A stretch of 35,340 nt of DNA from Gammaproteobacteria bacterium (GTDB taxonomy: Bacteria > Pseudomonadota > Gammaproteobacteria > Steroidobacterales > JABDKV01), in NCBI GenBank assembly GCA_029862165.1, contig JAOTXU010000007.1:133695-169034 (forward strand), read 5' to 3'. The translations under genes were made by a program, and so were the position numbers. Of the stretch, positions 8,226-16,435 are shown piece after piece (the stretch's first letter is position 1; every line of letters begins with the position of its first letter). Under the pieces are notes generated by a model. It was not told the origin of the DNA and did not search any database. It saw only the letters and a program-made list of their open reading frames with translations.

Positions 8226-8261
8226 TTCCACCCTCATCGCGGGGCGGCGAATCTCGGACAC

Positions 8262-8587
8262 TACCCGAGTCCGAGCTTTTTGATGCGATATCGCAGGGCC
8301 CTGAAACTGATGCACAGTAAGTTTTGCCGCTACCGTCTTGTTGTATTTGGTCTTTTCCAGCGCCCGGATAATTGTTGATCACTTGCCATTTCTTGATCGT
8401 CGTCCGCAAGTCGCAACCGCAGATCATCACGTTCGATGCGACCGCCACCGGACAGCGTCATCGCTCGCTCGAGTATGTTTTAAAGCTCGCTGGAAGTTAC
8501 CGGCAAACCGGTACGTCAGTAAGGCCTCACGGGCGTGCTCCGTCAAGACGACACCAGAATCGGCCGCAATAGTTTTGCCTGCATGTG
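8262..8587 (-). pseudogene. pilR: Decayed fragment of pilR (3' portion)
   Basis: Minus-strand sequence clearly homologous to the 3' end of the intact pilR (9562 onward), but with substitutions, frame-breaking indels and internal deletions. About 64 bases are missing between ATAAT and TTGATCA compared with pilR 9670-9735. The last part, 8561-8587, matches pilR 10150-10176 at 24 of 27 bases, so about 230 bases of pilR between are missing too. No domain of PilR is intact. It marks the left member of a tandem duplication. Confidence 0.85.
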
Positions 8588-8750
8588 AGCTACGTCGTCG
8601 CACACAAGGCAGCGAAATACTTGTTCTGGTACGAGACGACCGGGCTCGGGTGTGGAAACATGGGTAGGCGGGGATCGCTACGGCGGCGAGGATGCCGACG
8701 ATAGCGACCGTGATTCAACTCGATCAGCACGAAACCTTCTGGCAGAAATG
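8588..8750 (-). pseudogene. Relic of the second pilin gene, with an internal inversion
   Basis: At 8668-8750 the minus strand still encodes a recognisable pilin N-terminus (EGFVLIEL then frameshifted AIAIPAY remnants), aligning with 7350-7430. The start codon equivalent has changed from TTG to TTC and one base is missing before the cleavage site. The adjoining stretch 8589-8667 matches the pilin again but on the opposite strand: the plus strand reads SEILVLVRDDRARV, as in the intact second pilin. The remainder of the gene is gone. This is a dead copy from the tandem duplication. Confidence 0.8.
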
Positions 8751-8751
8751 A

Positions 8752-8776
8752 CGGACCCCTCCAGAGGAGGGGTCCG
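8752..8776 (-). terminator. Palindromic hairpin between pilA copy 2 and pilin relic
   Basis: Inverted repeat with 11-bp arms CGGACCCCTCC and GGAGGGGTCCG around AGA, 42 bases after the pilA copy 2 stop. It is the counterpart of 7434-7458. Two base pairs differ between the two hairpins and both arms have changed to keep pairing. On the minus strand it is followed by TCATTTCTG. Probably a terminator or 3' stabiliser of the pilA message. Confidence 0.7.
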
Positions 8777-8818
8777 CTAGTACCGGAGTAGTCTACTCCA
8801 GCATTGATTTTAGTCCGA

Positions 8819-9313
8819 TTATGGTCCGACAGGAGGAGGAGCAACACAAGGTACGAGGGCATCGCCCGAGCAGGACTTGGGCAAGAACTTCTGTTCCGCG
8901 TCGCTACTGCATGCCCACGTAAATGCACCCGCTACCGCTGTAAGGTCGGCCGGCGGGCAGAACTGCACGTTTTTGGCCGCAATCGAGGCGCCAACAGCGC
9001 CGGCGCCTTTCATTAATACAGTGATCTTGCCGGTTGCCGTTTCAACCGTAAGCGAATCGGCATATTTGCCGGCTGCGCCAGCGGCGATGTTCAGGTTCAG
9101 ATCGGCGATATCGGCAACAACCGGATATGCGCCATTGGTCTGGGCGAATTCGGCGATAGCCGTTTTGGCACCCGAAACGACGGTGAAGGCTTCACCCATC
9201 TGGGCGCGTTGCGTGTAATCCTGATAGGCCGGAATAGCGATAGCGGCCAAAATACCGATGATCGCCACAACGATCATCAGCTCGATAAGGGTAAAACCCT
9301 GTTGCTTCTTCAT
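8819..9313 (-). CDS. pilA: Type IV major pilin PilA, copy 2
   Basis: Type IVa pilin of 164 residues with leader MKKQQG and mature N-terminus [20 protein letters not shown]. The globular region has four Cys (QFCPP, WAC, KSC, VPC) and ends in a proline-rich tail (APPPVGP) that copy 1 lacks. The start at 9313 has GGAG 7 bases upstream. The DNA from 8978 to 9343 matches copy 1 with a single mismatch, whereas the 3' third differs at many positions and in length. Its own perfect sigma-54 promoter lies at 9380-9395. It is the first gene after pilR and should be read independently of copy 1. Confidence 0.95.
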   Translation of the reverse strand: MKKQQGFTLIELMIVVAIIGILAAIAIPAYQDYTQRAQMGEAFTVVSGAKTAIAEFAQTNGAYPVVADIADLNLNIAAGAAGKYADSLTVETATGKITVLMKGAGAVGASIAAKNVQFCPPADLTAVAGAFTWACSSDAEQKFLPKSCSGDALVPCVAPPPVGP

Positions 9314-9379
9314 GTAAAACTCCTTCGGAGATGTTAGAACTGACATTTGCGGCGTCTGCTGCGCCGGCGATAGATTAAG

Positions 9380-9395
9380 TGCAATCGCCGTGCCA
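9380..9395 (-). promoter_or_regulatory. Sigma-54 promoter of pilA copy 2
   Basis: TGGCACGGCGATTGCA on the minus strand, identical to the copy at 8052-8067 and an exact -24/-12 match. Expected start of transcription near 9368, about 55 bases before the ATG. Confidence 0.9.
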
Positions 9396-9456
9396 AGTTT
9401 GCGTATGAAAATGTAAGCTTATAATCCCCAAGGAAAAAATAATTTCTGCCTGTCGT

Positions 9457-9507
9457 CCACCGGTCAACCACCGGCTTTATTCGGTCGGGCCGCGTCACAA
9501 AGTGACG
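9457..9507. promoter_or_regulatory. Candidate activator sites upstream of pilA copy 2
   Basis: CCACCGG at 9457-9463 and 9468-9474 (11-bp period), and the palindrome CGTCACAAAGTGACG at 9493-9507. Both are conserved in the copy 1 upstream region. They lie about 60-110 bp upstream of the -24 element, the usual zone for a PilR-type enhancer-binding protein. A T-rich stretch between them and the promoter could favour bending. Protein identity is inference. Confidence 0.4.
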
Positions 9508-9561
9508 TGAATTGTCACCCGCGCACGACACCCTCATCGCGGGGCGGCGAATCTCGGACGA

Positions 9562-10893
9562 TCAGTCAAGCCCAAGCTTTTTGATGCGATAGCGCAGCGC
9601 CCTGAAACTGATGCCCAGTAGTTTTGCCGCTGCCGTCTTGTTGTATTTGGTTTTTTCCAGCGCCCGAATAATAGTCTCCCGCTCGACATCACCGAGACGT
9701 TCGGTCAGCGTTGCGTCTAATTCCATTTGATCATTTGCCATTTCTTGATCGTCGTCCGCAAGTCGCAACTGTAGATCATCGCGTTCAATGCGACCGCCAC
9801 CGGACAGAGTCATCGCTCGCTCGAGTATGTTTTCCAGCTCGCGGACGTTACCGGCAAACCGATACGTCAGTAAGGCCTCACGGGCATGGTCCGTCAAAGA
9901 CGGCACCGCAATGGCCCAGCTGTCGGCCAGACGTGCCAGCAGGTTGTCGGCGATCGCGAGTACGTCCTCGCCGCGCTCGCGTAGTGGCGGCACGCGCAGC
10001 TCGATTACATTTATTCTGTAAAAAAGATCTTCACGGAATTTGCCGGCGTTAACCTGTGCGGCGAGATCTTTGTGCGTGGCGCTAAGTATCCGCACATCCA
10101 CGGATTTTTCACGCGATTCACCGAGTGGCCGCACAGCCTTTTCCTGAATCGCCCGCAGTAGTTTTACCTGCATGTGCAGCGGCAGATCGGCAACCTCGTC
10201 CAGGAACAACGTTCCGCCGTTGGCACTGCGAAACAGTCCGTCTTTGTTGCCGACCGCACCGGTAAAACTGCCTTTGACGTGACCAAAAAACTCGCTTTCC
10301 ATGAGTTCGGTAGGTATTGCACCACAGTTGACTGGCACAAAAGGCTGCTCGTGCCGCGGTCCGGAATCGTGAATCATCCTAGCCACCAGTTCCTTACCGG
10401 TGCCGGATTCGCCGCTGATATGGACGGGGGCCTGGCTGCGGGCGACCTTTGCGATCATCTGACGTACCTTTTGCATCGGTCTTGATGTCCCGATCAGTCG
10501 TCGATCCTCCGATGTTTCATCGATACCACGCAAACTTAGCGCGGTGTTAACCAGCCGGCGCAGGTTCTCCAGGTCTACGGGTTTTGACACAAAATCGAAT
10601 GCACCGAGCTTTAAGGCCTGTACAGCAGCTTCGACGTTTCCGTGTGCGGTGATCACCGCAACCGGCACATTGGCCGCATTGGTCTGCATCCATTCGACCA
10701 GCTCAAGACCATTGCCGTCGGGTAAACGCATATCCGTCAGGCAAAGCTCAAAGGAAGGCTTTGCTAGCAGTTTCCGCGCCGAAGCCAGATCGGCGGCGGT
10801 TGCCGTCTGAACATCCATGCGCCGCAGCGTAATTGTCAGCAACTCCCTGATGTCGGCTTCGTCGTCTACGATCAGTACGCGTGGTTCAGTCAC
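9562..10893 (-). CDS. pilR: Sigma-54-dependent response regulator PilR
   Basis: NtrC-family activator of 443 residues. The receiver domain (about 1-120) has the acidic pair DDE at 10-12, the phosphoacceptor Asp54 and Lys104. The AAA+ domain has Walker A GESGTGKE at 161-168 and the sigma-54 contact loop GSFTGA at 208-213 (Ser replaces the common Ala), with Walker B GTLFLDEVADL near 227-237. The C-terminus is a Fis-type helix-turn-helix (NKTAAAKLLGISFRALRYRIKKLGL). Start is GTG at 10893, 3 bases after the pilS stop, so the two are coupled. It should activate the two sigma-54 pilA promoters immediately downstream. A broken partial copy lies at 8262-8587. Confidence 0.95.
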   Translation of the reverse strand: MTEPRVLIVDDEADIRELLTITLRRMDVQTATAADLASARKLLAKPSFELCLTDMRLPDGNGLELVEWMQTNAANVPVAVITAHGNVEAAVQALKLGAFDFVSKPVDLENLRRLVNTALSLRGIDETSEDRRLIGTSRPMQKVRQMIAKVARSQAPVHISGESGTGKELVARMIHDSGPRHEQPFVPVNCGAIPTELMESEFFGHVKGSFTGAVGNKDGLFRSANGGTLFLDEVADLPLHMQVKLLRAIQEKAVRPLGESREKSVDVRILSATHKDLAAQVNAGKFREDLFYRINVIELRVPPLRERGEDVLAIADNLLARLADSWAIAVPSLTDHAREALLTYRFAGNVRELENILERAMTLSGGGRIERDDLQLRLADDDQEMANDQMELDATLTERLGDVERETIIRALEKTKYNKTAAAKLLGISFRALRYRIKKLGLD

Positions 10894-10896
10894 TAT

Positions 10897-12591
10897 TCAG
10901 ACCGCCCACCGTTTTGGATCCGCAAAAATGAGCTGAAAACAACTGCCGTGACTTTGTCTGCGCACGTAACGCAACCCGGCGTAATTGCACTCACACAGTT
11001 CGCGCGCGATGAATAAACCGAGTCCGGTGCCGTCCTGAGCGGCAGTGAAAAAGGGTTCGAAAATTTTGTCGGCAAGCTCTTCATCAATACCGGGGCCTTG
11101 ATCGAGCACTTCGAGATACGGTCTGCCACTGGTGCTTAGTCTGCCACTGCGCAGGCTGAGTGTCGGCTCGCCATCAGTGTCGCTGGCATAGCGCACTGCA
11201 TTCTCGCACAGATTCCACAGGACCTGATGTAGGTGACTGGGATCGAAACGCACGGTCATTGATTTGTCGTGGTGGTCAGCCGGCACATTGGCACCAAGCA
11301 GTTGGCTGCCGGCGACAAACTCCGTAATGAAATCCTCCAACCAGTCACTGAGAACAATTTGCTGTGGGCGTGTGTTGTCACGACGTGAGAGTTGCAATAC
11401 GTTTTCAATGATGGTGCTAACACGCCTGGACTGGGTGTGAATAATGTCCGTGAGTTTGCGTTCGTCGGTCTGAATCGAACTGGATTCTGCCAACAACTGT
11501 CCGGCATGACTGATCGCACCGACTGGATTGCGTATCTCGTGTGCAATACTCGCGCTAAGGCGGCCAAGCGCTGCAAGTTTTGCCTGCTGTACCCGTTCCG
11601 ACAATTGCGTGGCGTCTTCAAGAAAGATCAGCGCCGCGGCAGGTTTACTCTGACCTAGCGGCGCGAAATGCGGCGTAACCAGCGTCGCACCGTCGCCAGC
11701 TGTGAATGGAGAAAGATTGGACTGAATCTCCGACGCGCTGCGTCTCCAGTCCACCGTTGTGGCGTAGAGCTCAGGTGCCATCTCAAGGAGGTGGCGACCC
11801 GAGGCCGTGTCGCTACTGACGCCGAGATGCTTTGCTGCCGATGCATTCATTAATCGTACGTGATCTGTATGATCTATGACGACGATGCTTTCTCGTAAAT
11901 GCTGAACGATGTATTCATTCAGTTCCGCCAGGTTTGCCAAATCGACACCACGCTGCTCTGCTAACGCTTCGCTCTCGGCAATACGGCGCGCCAACGGCTG
12001 CGCGGCCAGCGAGATAACGAAGATAATCGCGCCGAGCATTCCTGCTGCGGTGTAGTCTGTGGCAGTGGTAATACCTTCGAATTGCGACATCCCTTGTTCA
12101 AAGAGGATCATCAGCGTAGCGAAGGCTGCAAACGTGACTGCGGTGCGGGGACTCATTGTCAGGCTGGCGGCGCCCACAGAGATGATCAGCAGATTACCGA
12201 GGCCGCTGCCGATACCACCGCTGGTGTGCATCACCATGACGATAGCTGCGATGTCGATAATCAGTTGCACGGCGATCTGTACCGGGTAGTCCGGCGTGCG
12301 TCGCCCAATAGTCCACCAGCTTGTAATGCCCGCGAAAAGATAAGCAATCGCCACGAGGATAAAAATTGCCGGCTGTAATGCCCCGACAATTGGCGCATCG
12401 GCCGTGACCACGAACATTAGGATCAGCACGATGGCCACGAACACGCGGTAGACATTTAGTAGCGACACCACGCGCCAGGCGAGATCCGGTGTGCTTCCAG
12501 CGGGCGCCGCGTCCGCCTGATCGGCATGCGCAGCGTCACGAGTCATCGCATCGATGGAATTTGCACTGTCTGAGGTTGCCCTGGAATCCAC
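10897..12591 (-). CDS. pilS: Sensor histidine kinase PilS
   Basis: Membrane sensor kinase, partner of PilR; in Pseudomonas it senses PilA levels in the membrane. About six hydrophobic helices lie between residues 40 and 205. A PAS-like segment follows (about 220-330), then the HisKA domain with the phosphoacceptor His in [17 protein letters not shown] (near residue 355). The ATPase domain has the N box [13 protein letters not shown]1 DQGPGID and G2 [13 protein letters not shown]. Length fits the family (about 530-560). The assigned start is GTG at 12591; ATG at 12546 (MTRDAAH) is equally possible since neither has a clear ribosome site. It is divergent from sucC. Confidence 0.93.
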   Translation of the reverse strand: MDSRATSDSANSIDAMTRDAAHADQADAAPAGSTPDLAWRVVSLLNVYRVFVAIVLILMFVVTADAPIVGALQPAIFILVAIAYLFAGITSWWTIGRRTPDYPVQIAVQLIIDIAAIVMVMHTSGGIGSGLGNLLIISVGAASLTMSPRTAVTFAAFATLMILFEQGMSQFEGITTATDYTAAGMLGAIIFVISLAAQPLARRIAESEALAEQRGVDLANLAELNEYIVQHLRESIVVIDHTDHVRLMNASAAKHLGVSSDTASGRHLLEMAPELYATTVDWRRSASEIQSNLSPFTAGDGATLVTPHFAPLGQSKPAAALIFLEDATQLSERVQQAKLAALGRLSASIAHEIRNPVGAISHAGQLLAESSSIQTDERKLTDIIHTQSRRVSTIIENVLQLSRRDNTRPQQIVLSDWLEDFITEFVAGSQLLGANVPADHHDKSMTVRFDPSHLHQVLWNLCENAVRYASDTDGEPTLSLRSGRLSTSGRPYLEVLDQGPGIDEELADKIFEPFFTAAQDGTGLGLFIARELCECNYAGLRYVRRQSHGSCFQLIFADPKRWAV

Positions 12592-12707
12592 GTGCCCATT
12601 CTATGTGTCTGCAGTCGGTCGCTCCATGGCCAAGCTCACGCTTTGCTTCGTTGCGACTATTGCTCCAGAATACGCGTCTTTCCGGATTTCAGCAGGGATG
12701 GTTCCGC

Positions 12708-13871
12708 ATGAATCTCCATGAATACCAGTCGAAGCAGCTGTTCAAGGACTATGGAATCCCGGTTCCGGCCGGTCATCCGGCACACACGGCCGAAGATGCT
12801 GTGCAGGCAGCGCGCGATCTAGGTGGTCAGTTATGGGTTGTCAAGGCTCAGGTTCATGCTGGCGGGCGCGGCAAGGGTGGTGGTGTCAAGCTGGTACGCG
12901 ATTTGGACGACGTATCCGAGGCTGCTGAGGCCATGTTGGGCAGCAACCTGATTACGCCACAAACAGGGCCGGAAGGCTTGCCTGTAAACACCGTACTGGT
13001 CGAGACGGGATCGGACATCGCTCGGGAACTGTATCTCAGCATGCTGGTCGATCGCGGTAGCGAACGGATCGTCTTGATGGCATCTGCTGCGGGCGGAATG
13101 GATATTGAAGAAGTCGCTGAAAAAACGCCAGAAAAGATCTTTCGGACTTTTGTACACCCTGGTTCCGGTTTGATGGGTTTTCAATGTCGGCAACTCGCCT
13201 TTGGTTTGGAACTAGAGGGTAAGCAGGTTGGGGCATTCACAAGAATTGTTCAGGCTCTTTACCGCTTGTTTATCGAATTGGATGCGGGTCTGGTCGAGGT
13301 CAACCCGTTAGTGGTCACAGGTAGCGGCGAAGTAATTGCACTGGATGCGAAAGTAAACATTGAAGAGAACGCGCTATTCCGTCAGTCCGCGGCACTGGAA
13401 AAACGCGATCCGACGCAGGAAGACGAAATGGAAAATCGTGCGAGCGCGCACGGATTGAACTATGTATCGCTGGACGGTGATATTGCGTGCATGGTCAATG
13501 GTGCCGGACTCGCCATGGCGACCATGGACCTCATTAAATTACATGGCGGCGAGCCGGCTAATTTCCTTGATGTTGGCGGCGATGCGACCAGTGAGCGGGT
13601 TGCCGCGGCGTTCAAATTGATTCTATCCAACGACAAGGTCAGGGCTATCCTGGTCAATATTTTCGGCGGCATCGTGCGCTGTGACGTGATTGCGGAAGGC
13701 ATTGTTAATGCGGTCAAAGAAGTTGGCGTTTCGGTCCCCGTCGTCGTGCGCCTCGAAGGCACGAATGTAAACAAGGGGCGTGAGCTGCTCGCCAAGAGCG
13801 GTCTGGACATCATTACTGCTGACGATTTAACGGACGCAGCGAAAAAAGCGGTCGGCGCGTCCGGCCGATAA
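12708..13871 (+). CDS. sucC: Succinyl-CoA ligase [ADP-forming] beta subunit
   Basis: Beta subunit of succinyl-CoA synthetase, which makes succinate and ATP/GTP from succinyl-CoA in the TCA cycle. The 387-residue product starts with the conserved [20 protein letters not shown] and has the ATP-grasp fold. Signature segments are [16 protein letters not shown] near 45-60, EVNPLVV near 198-204 and the C-terminal ligase motif FLDVGG plus [13 protein letters not shown]. Length matches E. coli SucC (388). The ATG at 12708 is chosen by this homology; longer upstream in-frame sequence is not family-like. sucD follows after 12 bases. Confidence 0.97.
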   Translation: MNLHEYQSKQLFKDYGIPVPAGHPAHTAEDAVQAARDLGGQLWVVKAQVHAGGRGKGGGVKLVRDLDDVSEAAEAMLGSNLITPQTGPEGLPVNTVLVETGSDIARELYLSMLVDRGSERIVLMASAAGGMDIEEVAEKTPEKIFRTFVHPGSGLMGFQCRQLAFGLELEGKQVGAFTRIVQALYRLFIELDAGLVEVNPLVVTGSGEVIALDAKVNIEENALFRQSAALEKRDPTQEDEMENRASAHGLNYVSLDGDIACMVNGAGLAMATMDLIKLHGGEPANFLDVGGDATSERVAAAFKLILSNDKVRAILVNIFGGIVRCDVIAEGIVNAVKEVGVSVPVVVRLEGTNVNKGRELLAKSGLDIITADDLTDAAKKAVGASGR

Positions 13872-13883
13872 GGATCGAAGAAC

Positions 13884-14756
13884 ATGAGTATATTGGTCGG
13901 TAAAGAATCCAAAATAATTTGTCAGGGACTCACCGGACGTCAGGGTTCTTTTCACAGCAAGCAATGCATCGAATACGGGACGCAGGTTGTGGCCGGTGTT
14001 ACGCCTGGTCGTGGTGGCTCGGCACATCTGGATTTGCCAGTGTTCAACACCATGAGTGAGGCTGCCGCAGCGACTGGCGCGACCGTTAGCATGATCTATG
14101 TGCCCGCGCCATTCGCGGCGGACGCGATCATCGAGGCCGTTGATGCCGGCATGGAGCTGGTGGTTTGTATTACTGAGGGTGTCCCGGTACAGGACATGAT
14201 TCGCGTGAAGGCCGTCATGGGTGACTACGATTGCCGACTGATCGGCCCGAATTGCCCGGGGATTATCACGCCGGGCGAATGCAAAATCGGCATCATGCCG
14301 GGATTTATTCATAAGCCGGGCAGTGTGGGCGTCATCTCACGCTCCGGAACCCTGACTTATGAGGCGGTATATCAGACGACCTGCAACGGACTGGGTCAAT
14401 CGACCTGCATAGGTATCGGTGGCGATCCGGTACGTGGAATGGACTTTATCGATTGCCTGGAGCTGTTCGAATTCGACGACCTTACCGATGGGATCATTAT
14501 GGTTGGTGAGATTGGTGGCAGCGATGAAGAAGCCGCCGCGGAATATATACGGGATAACGTTAGCAAACCGGTGGTTGCCTACATAGCCGGGGTCACCGCT
14601 CCACCGGGCAAGCGCATGGGACATGCCGGCGCGATCGTTTCAGGTGGTAAGGGTACTGCTGCAGAGAAGTTCAAGGCACTGGAGGCCGCGGGTGTAACAA
14701 CTGTACGATCACCAGCCGACCTGGGCAGTGCCCTGAAGTCACGTATGGGCGGATAA
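13884..14756 (+). CDS. sucD: Succinyl-CoA ligase alpha subunit
   Basis: Alpha subunit of succinyl-CoA synthetase, binding CoA and carrying the phosphohistidine. The 290-residue product has the CoA-binding Rossmann region ([19 protein letters not shown] at about 12-30), the GPNCPGII segment and the active-site His247 in [17 protein letters not shown], equivalent to E. coli His246. Length matches E. coli (289). It is the second gene of a sucCD operon ending in the strong terminator at 14755-14810. The sucAB-lpd genes are not adjacent. Confidence 0.97.
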   Translation: MSILVGKESKIICQGLTGRQGSFHSKQCIEYGTQVVAGVTPGRGGSAHLDLPVFNTMSEAAAATGATVSMIYVPAPFAADAIIEAVDAGMELVVCITEGVPVQDMIRVKAVMGDYDCRLIGPNCPGIITPGECKIGIMPGFIHKPGSVGVISRSGTLTYEAVYQTTCNGLGQSTCIGIGGDPVRGMDFIDCLELFEFDDLTDGIIMVGEIGGSDEEAAAEYIRDNVSKPVVAYIAGVTAPPGKRMGHAGAIVSGGKGTAAEKFKALEAAGVTTVRSPADLGSALKSRMGG

Positions 14757-14810
14757 AAAGGGGCCGGGTTTATTTTTTTTGAAAAATAAAACCCGACCCT
14801 TTTTCTTTTT
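14755..14810 (+). terminator. Rho-independent terminator after sucD
   Basis: Starts at the sucD stop. The left arm AAAAAGGGGCCGGGTTTATT pairs with a right arm ending AATAAAACCCGACCCTTTTT, with one or two mismatches, and is followed by CTTTTTCC. The A-run before and T-run after make it potentially bidirectional. It separates sucCD from nadE. Confidence 0.85.
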
Positions 14811-14830
14811 CCTTATTGGATTCCAAGTTT

Positions 14831-16435
14831 ATGAGAATCGCACTGGCGCAGCTCAATTTCACCGTCGGCGACGTCGATGGCAATACTGAACGCGTACTCG
14901 CAGCATCAAAGCGGGCGCGCGATGAACTTAAAGCCGATCTCATCGTTTTCCCGGAACTTACGCTCATTGGTTACCCACCCGAAGATCTGCTGTTCCATTC
15001 GGGACTTCGTTATCGCGTCGAGAAATCCTTGTCACGCGTGCGCGACGAGCTCTCCGGTATTTCAATCCTTGTCGGCTACCCTGAATTTGATGGCACGATA
15101 TTCAACGCAATCGCCCTGATGCGCGATGGCGAGGTCCTCGCCACCTACAGAAAGCAAATTTTGCCGAACTATGGCGTATTCGATGAGAAACGCTACTTCA
15201 CGCCGGGCCAGAGGACCTGTGTTCTGCCATTGCATGACTGCTCAGTCGCGCTGACGATTTGCGAAGATATCTGGCAACCAGGACCTGTCGGTGGCGCACG
15301 AGCCGCTGGTGCCAAACTCGTTTTGAATCCGACGGCATCACCGTATGCAATCGATAAACAGCTCCGTCGTGAGCAGGTGCTGCGGGCCCGCGTGGCTGAA
15401 TCGGGTTTACCAATTGTTTACGTTAACCATGTGGGTGGTCAGGATGAACTTATTTTCGATGGGTGTTCGGCTGCTATCGACAGCAAGGGCGAAATGGTGC
15501 TGCGGGCGCCGGCCTGCGTAGAGGGTATTTACCTGATCGAGGTGAATACCAGTACCGGTGAGATCAGCGCCCCGCAGGGTCCACTGGTTGAGCCAAATTC
15601 CCTGGAGAAAGACGTCTATGATGCGATAGTCCTGGGGGTTCGTGATTACGTAGGCAAGAACGGATTTCCGGGGGCCATAGTCGGGATTTCGGGTGGCATT
15701 GATTCCGCGCTTACTTTGGCCATCGCCAGCGATGCGCTGGGTGCTGATTCCGTTCGTGGCGTGCTGATGCCTTCACGCTATACGGCCGAAATGAGTATTG
15801 AGGATGCCCGCGCCGAAGCCGACTTGCTCGGTGTGTCACACCATACGATTTCAATAGAGCCCATGTTCGAGTCAACTCTCAGCTCCCTTGCTGAGATGTT
15901 CGCAGGACTGCCGCCGGATTCCACCGAAGAGAACATCCAGGCGCGTTGTCGTGGAATTATTTTAATGGCAATTTCGAACAAGAGCGGTCGTATGGTGCTT
16001 ACGACCGGTAACAAGAGCGAAATGGCCGTCGGATACGCAACGTTATACGGTGACATGGCTGGCGGTTTTGCGCCTATTAAAGATTGCAGCAAAACGCTCG
16101 TCTACAAATTGGCGCGTTATCGCAACTCTCTCGGCCAAGTGATACCAGATCGCGTATTGACCCGCCCACCGTCCGCCGAACTTGCTCACGATCAGAAAGA
16201 CACGGATTCATTGCCGCCCTACGACGTGCTCGATCCGATCCTCGAGGCATTTATCGAAGAGGATTGCTCGGTGGATGAGATCGAAGCTCGTGGTTTTGAC
16301 CGGGACGTCGTCATCCGTATTCTGCAAATGGTTCGGCGCAACGAGTACAAGCGCCGGCAGGCGCCTCCGGGCGTGCGCGTCAGTCGCCGCGGGTTTGGCC
16401 GTGATTGGCGGTACCCAATCACATCGGGATACTAG
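14831..16435 (+). CDS. nadE: Glutamine-dependent NAD+ synthetase
   Basis: Makes NAD+ from deamido-NAD+, ATP and glutamine. The 534-residue product has an N-terminal nitrilase-type glutaminase domain with the catalytic triad visible as Glu in FPELTLIGYPPEDLL, Lys in YRKQILPNYGVFDEKRYF and Cys in LTICEDIW. The C-terminal synthetase domain has the pyrophosphate loop GISGGIDSALT near residue 290 and the NKSEMAVGY motif. This is the long form, not the short ammonia-dependent E. coli form. The ATG at 14831 is chosen because the protein then begins MRIALAQLNFTVGD; a TTG at 14816 is in frame but unlikely. It overlaps bamD tail to tail by 4 bases. Confidence 0.96.
   Translation: MRIALAQLNFTVGDVDGNTERVLAASKRARDELKADLIVFPELTLIGYPPEDLLFHSGLRYRVEKSLSRVRDELSGISILVGYPEFDGTIFNAIALMRDGEVLATYRKQILPNYGVFDEKRYFTPGQRTCVLPLHDCSVALTICEDIWQPGPVGGARAAGAKLVLNPTASPYAIDKQLRREQVLRARVAESGLPIVYVNHVGGQDELIFDGCSAAIDSKGEMVLRAPACVEGIYLIEVNTSTGEISAPQGPLVEPNSLEKDVYDAIVLGVRDYVGKNGFPGAIVGISGGIDSALTLAIASDALGADSVRGVLMPSRYTAEMSIEDARAEADLLGVSHHTISIEPMFESTLSSLAEMFAGLPPDSTEENIQARCRGIILMAISNKSGRMVLTTGNKSEMAVGYATLYGDMAGGFAPIKDCSKTLVYKLARYRNSLGQVIPDRVLTRPPSAELAHDQKDTDSLPPYDVLDPILEAFIEEDCSVDEIEARGFDRDVVIRILQMVRRNEYKRRQAPPGVRVSRRGFGRDWRYPITSGY

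Noticed and set aside
8338..8928. Open frames on both strands around 8338-8928 as new genes
   Set aside because: They are made of pilR and pilin relics, one piece inverted; no intact domain or plausible start is present.
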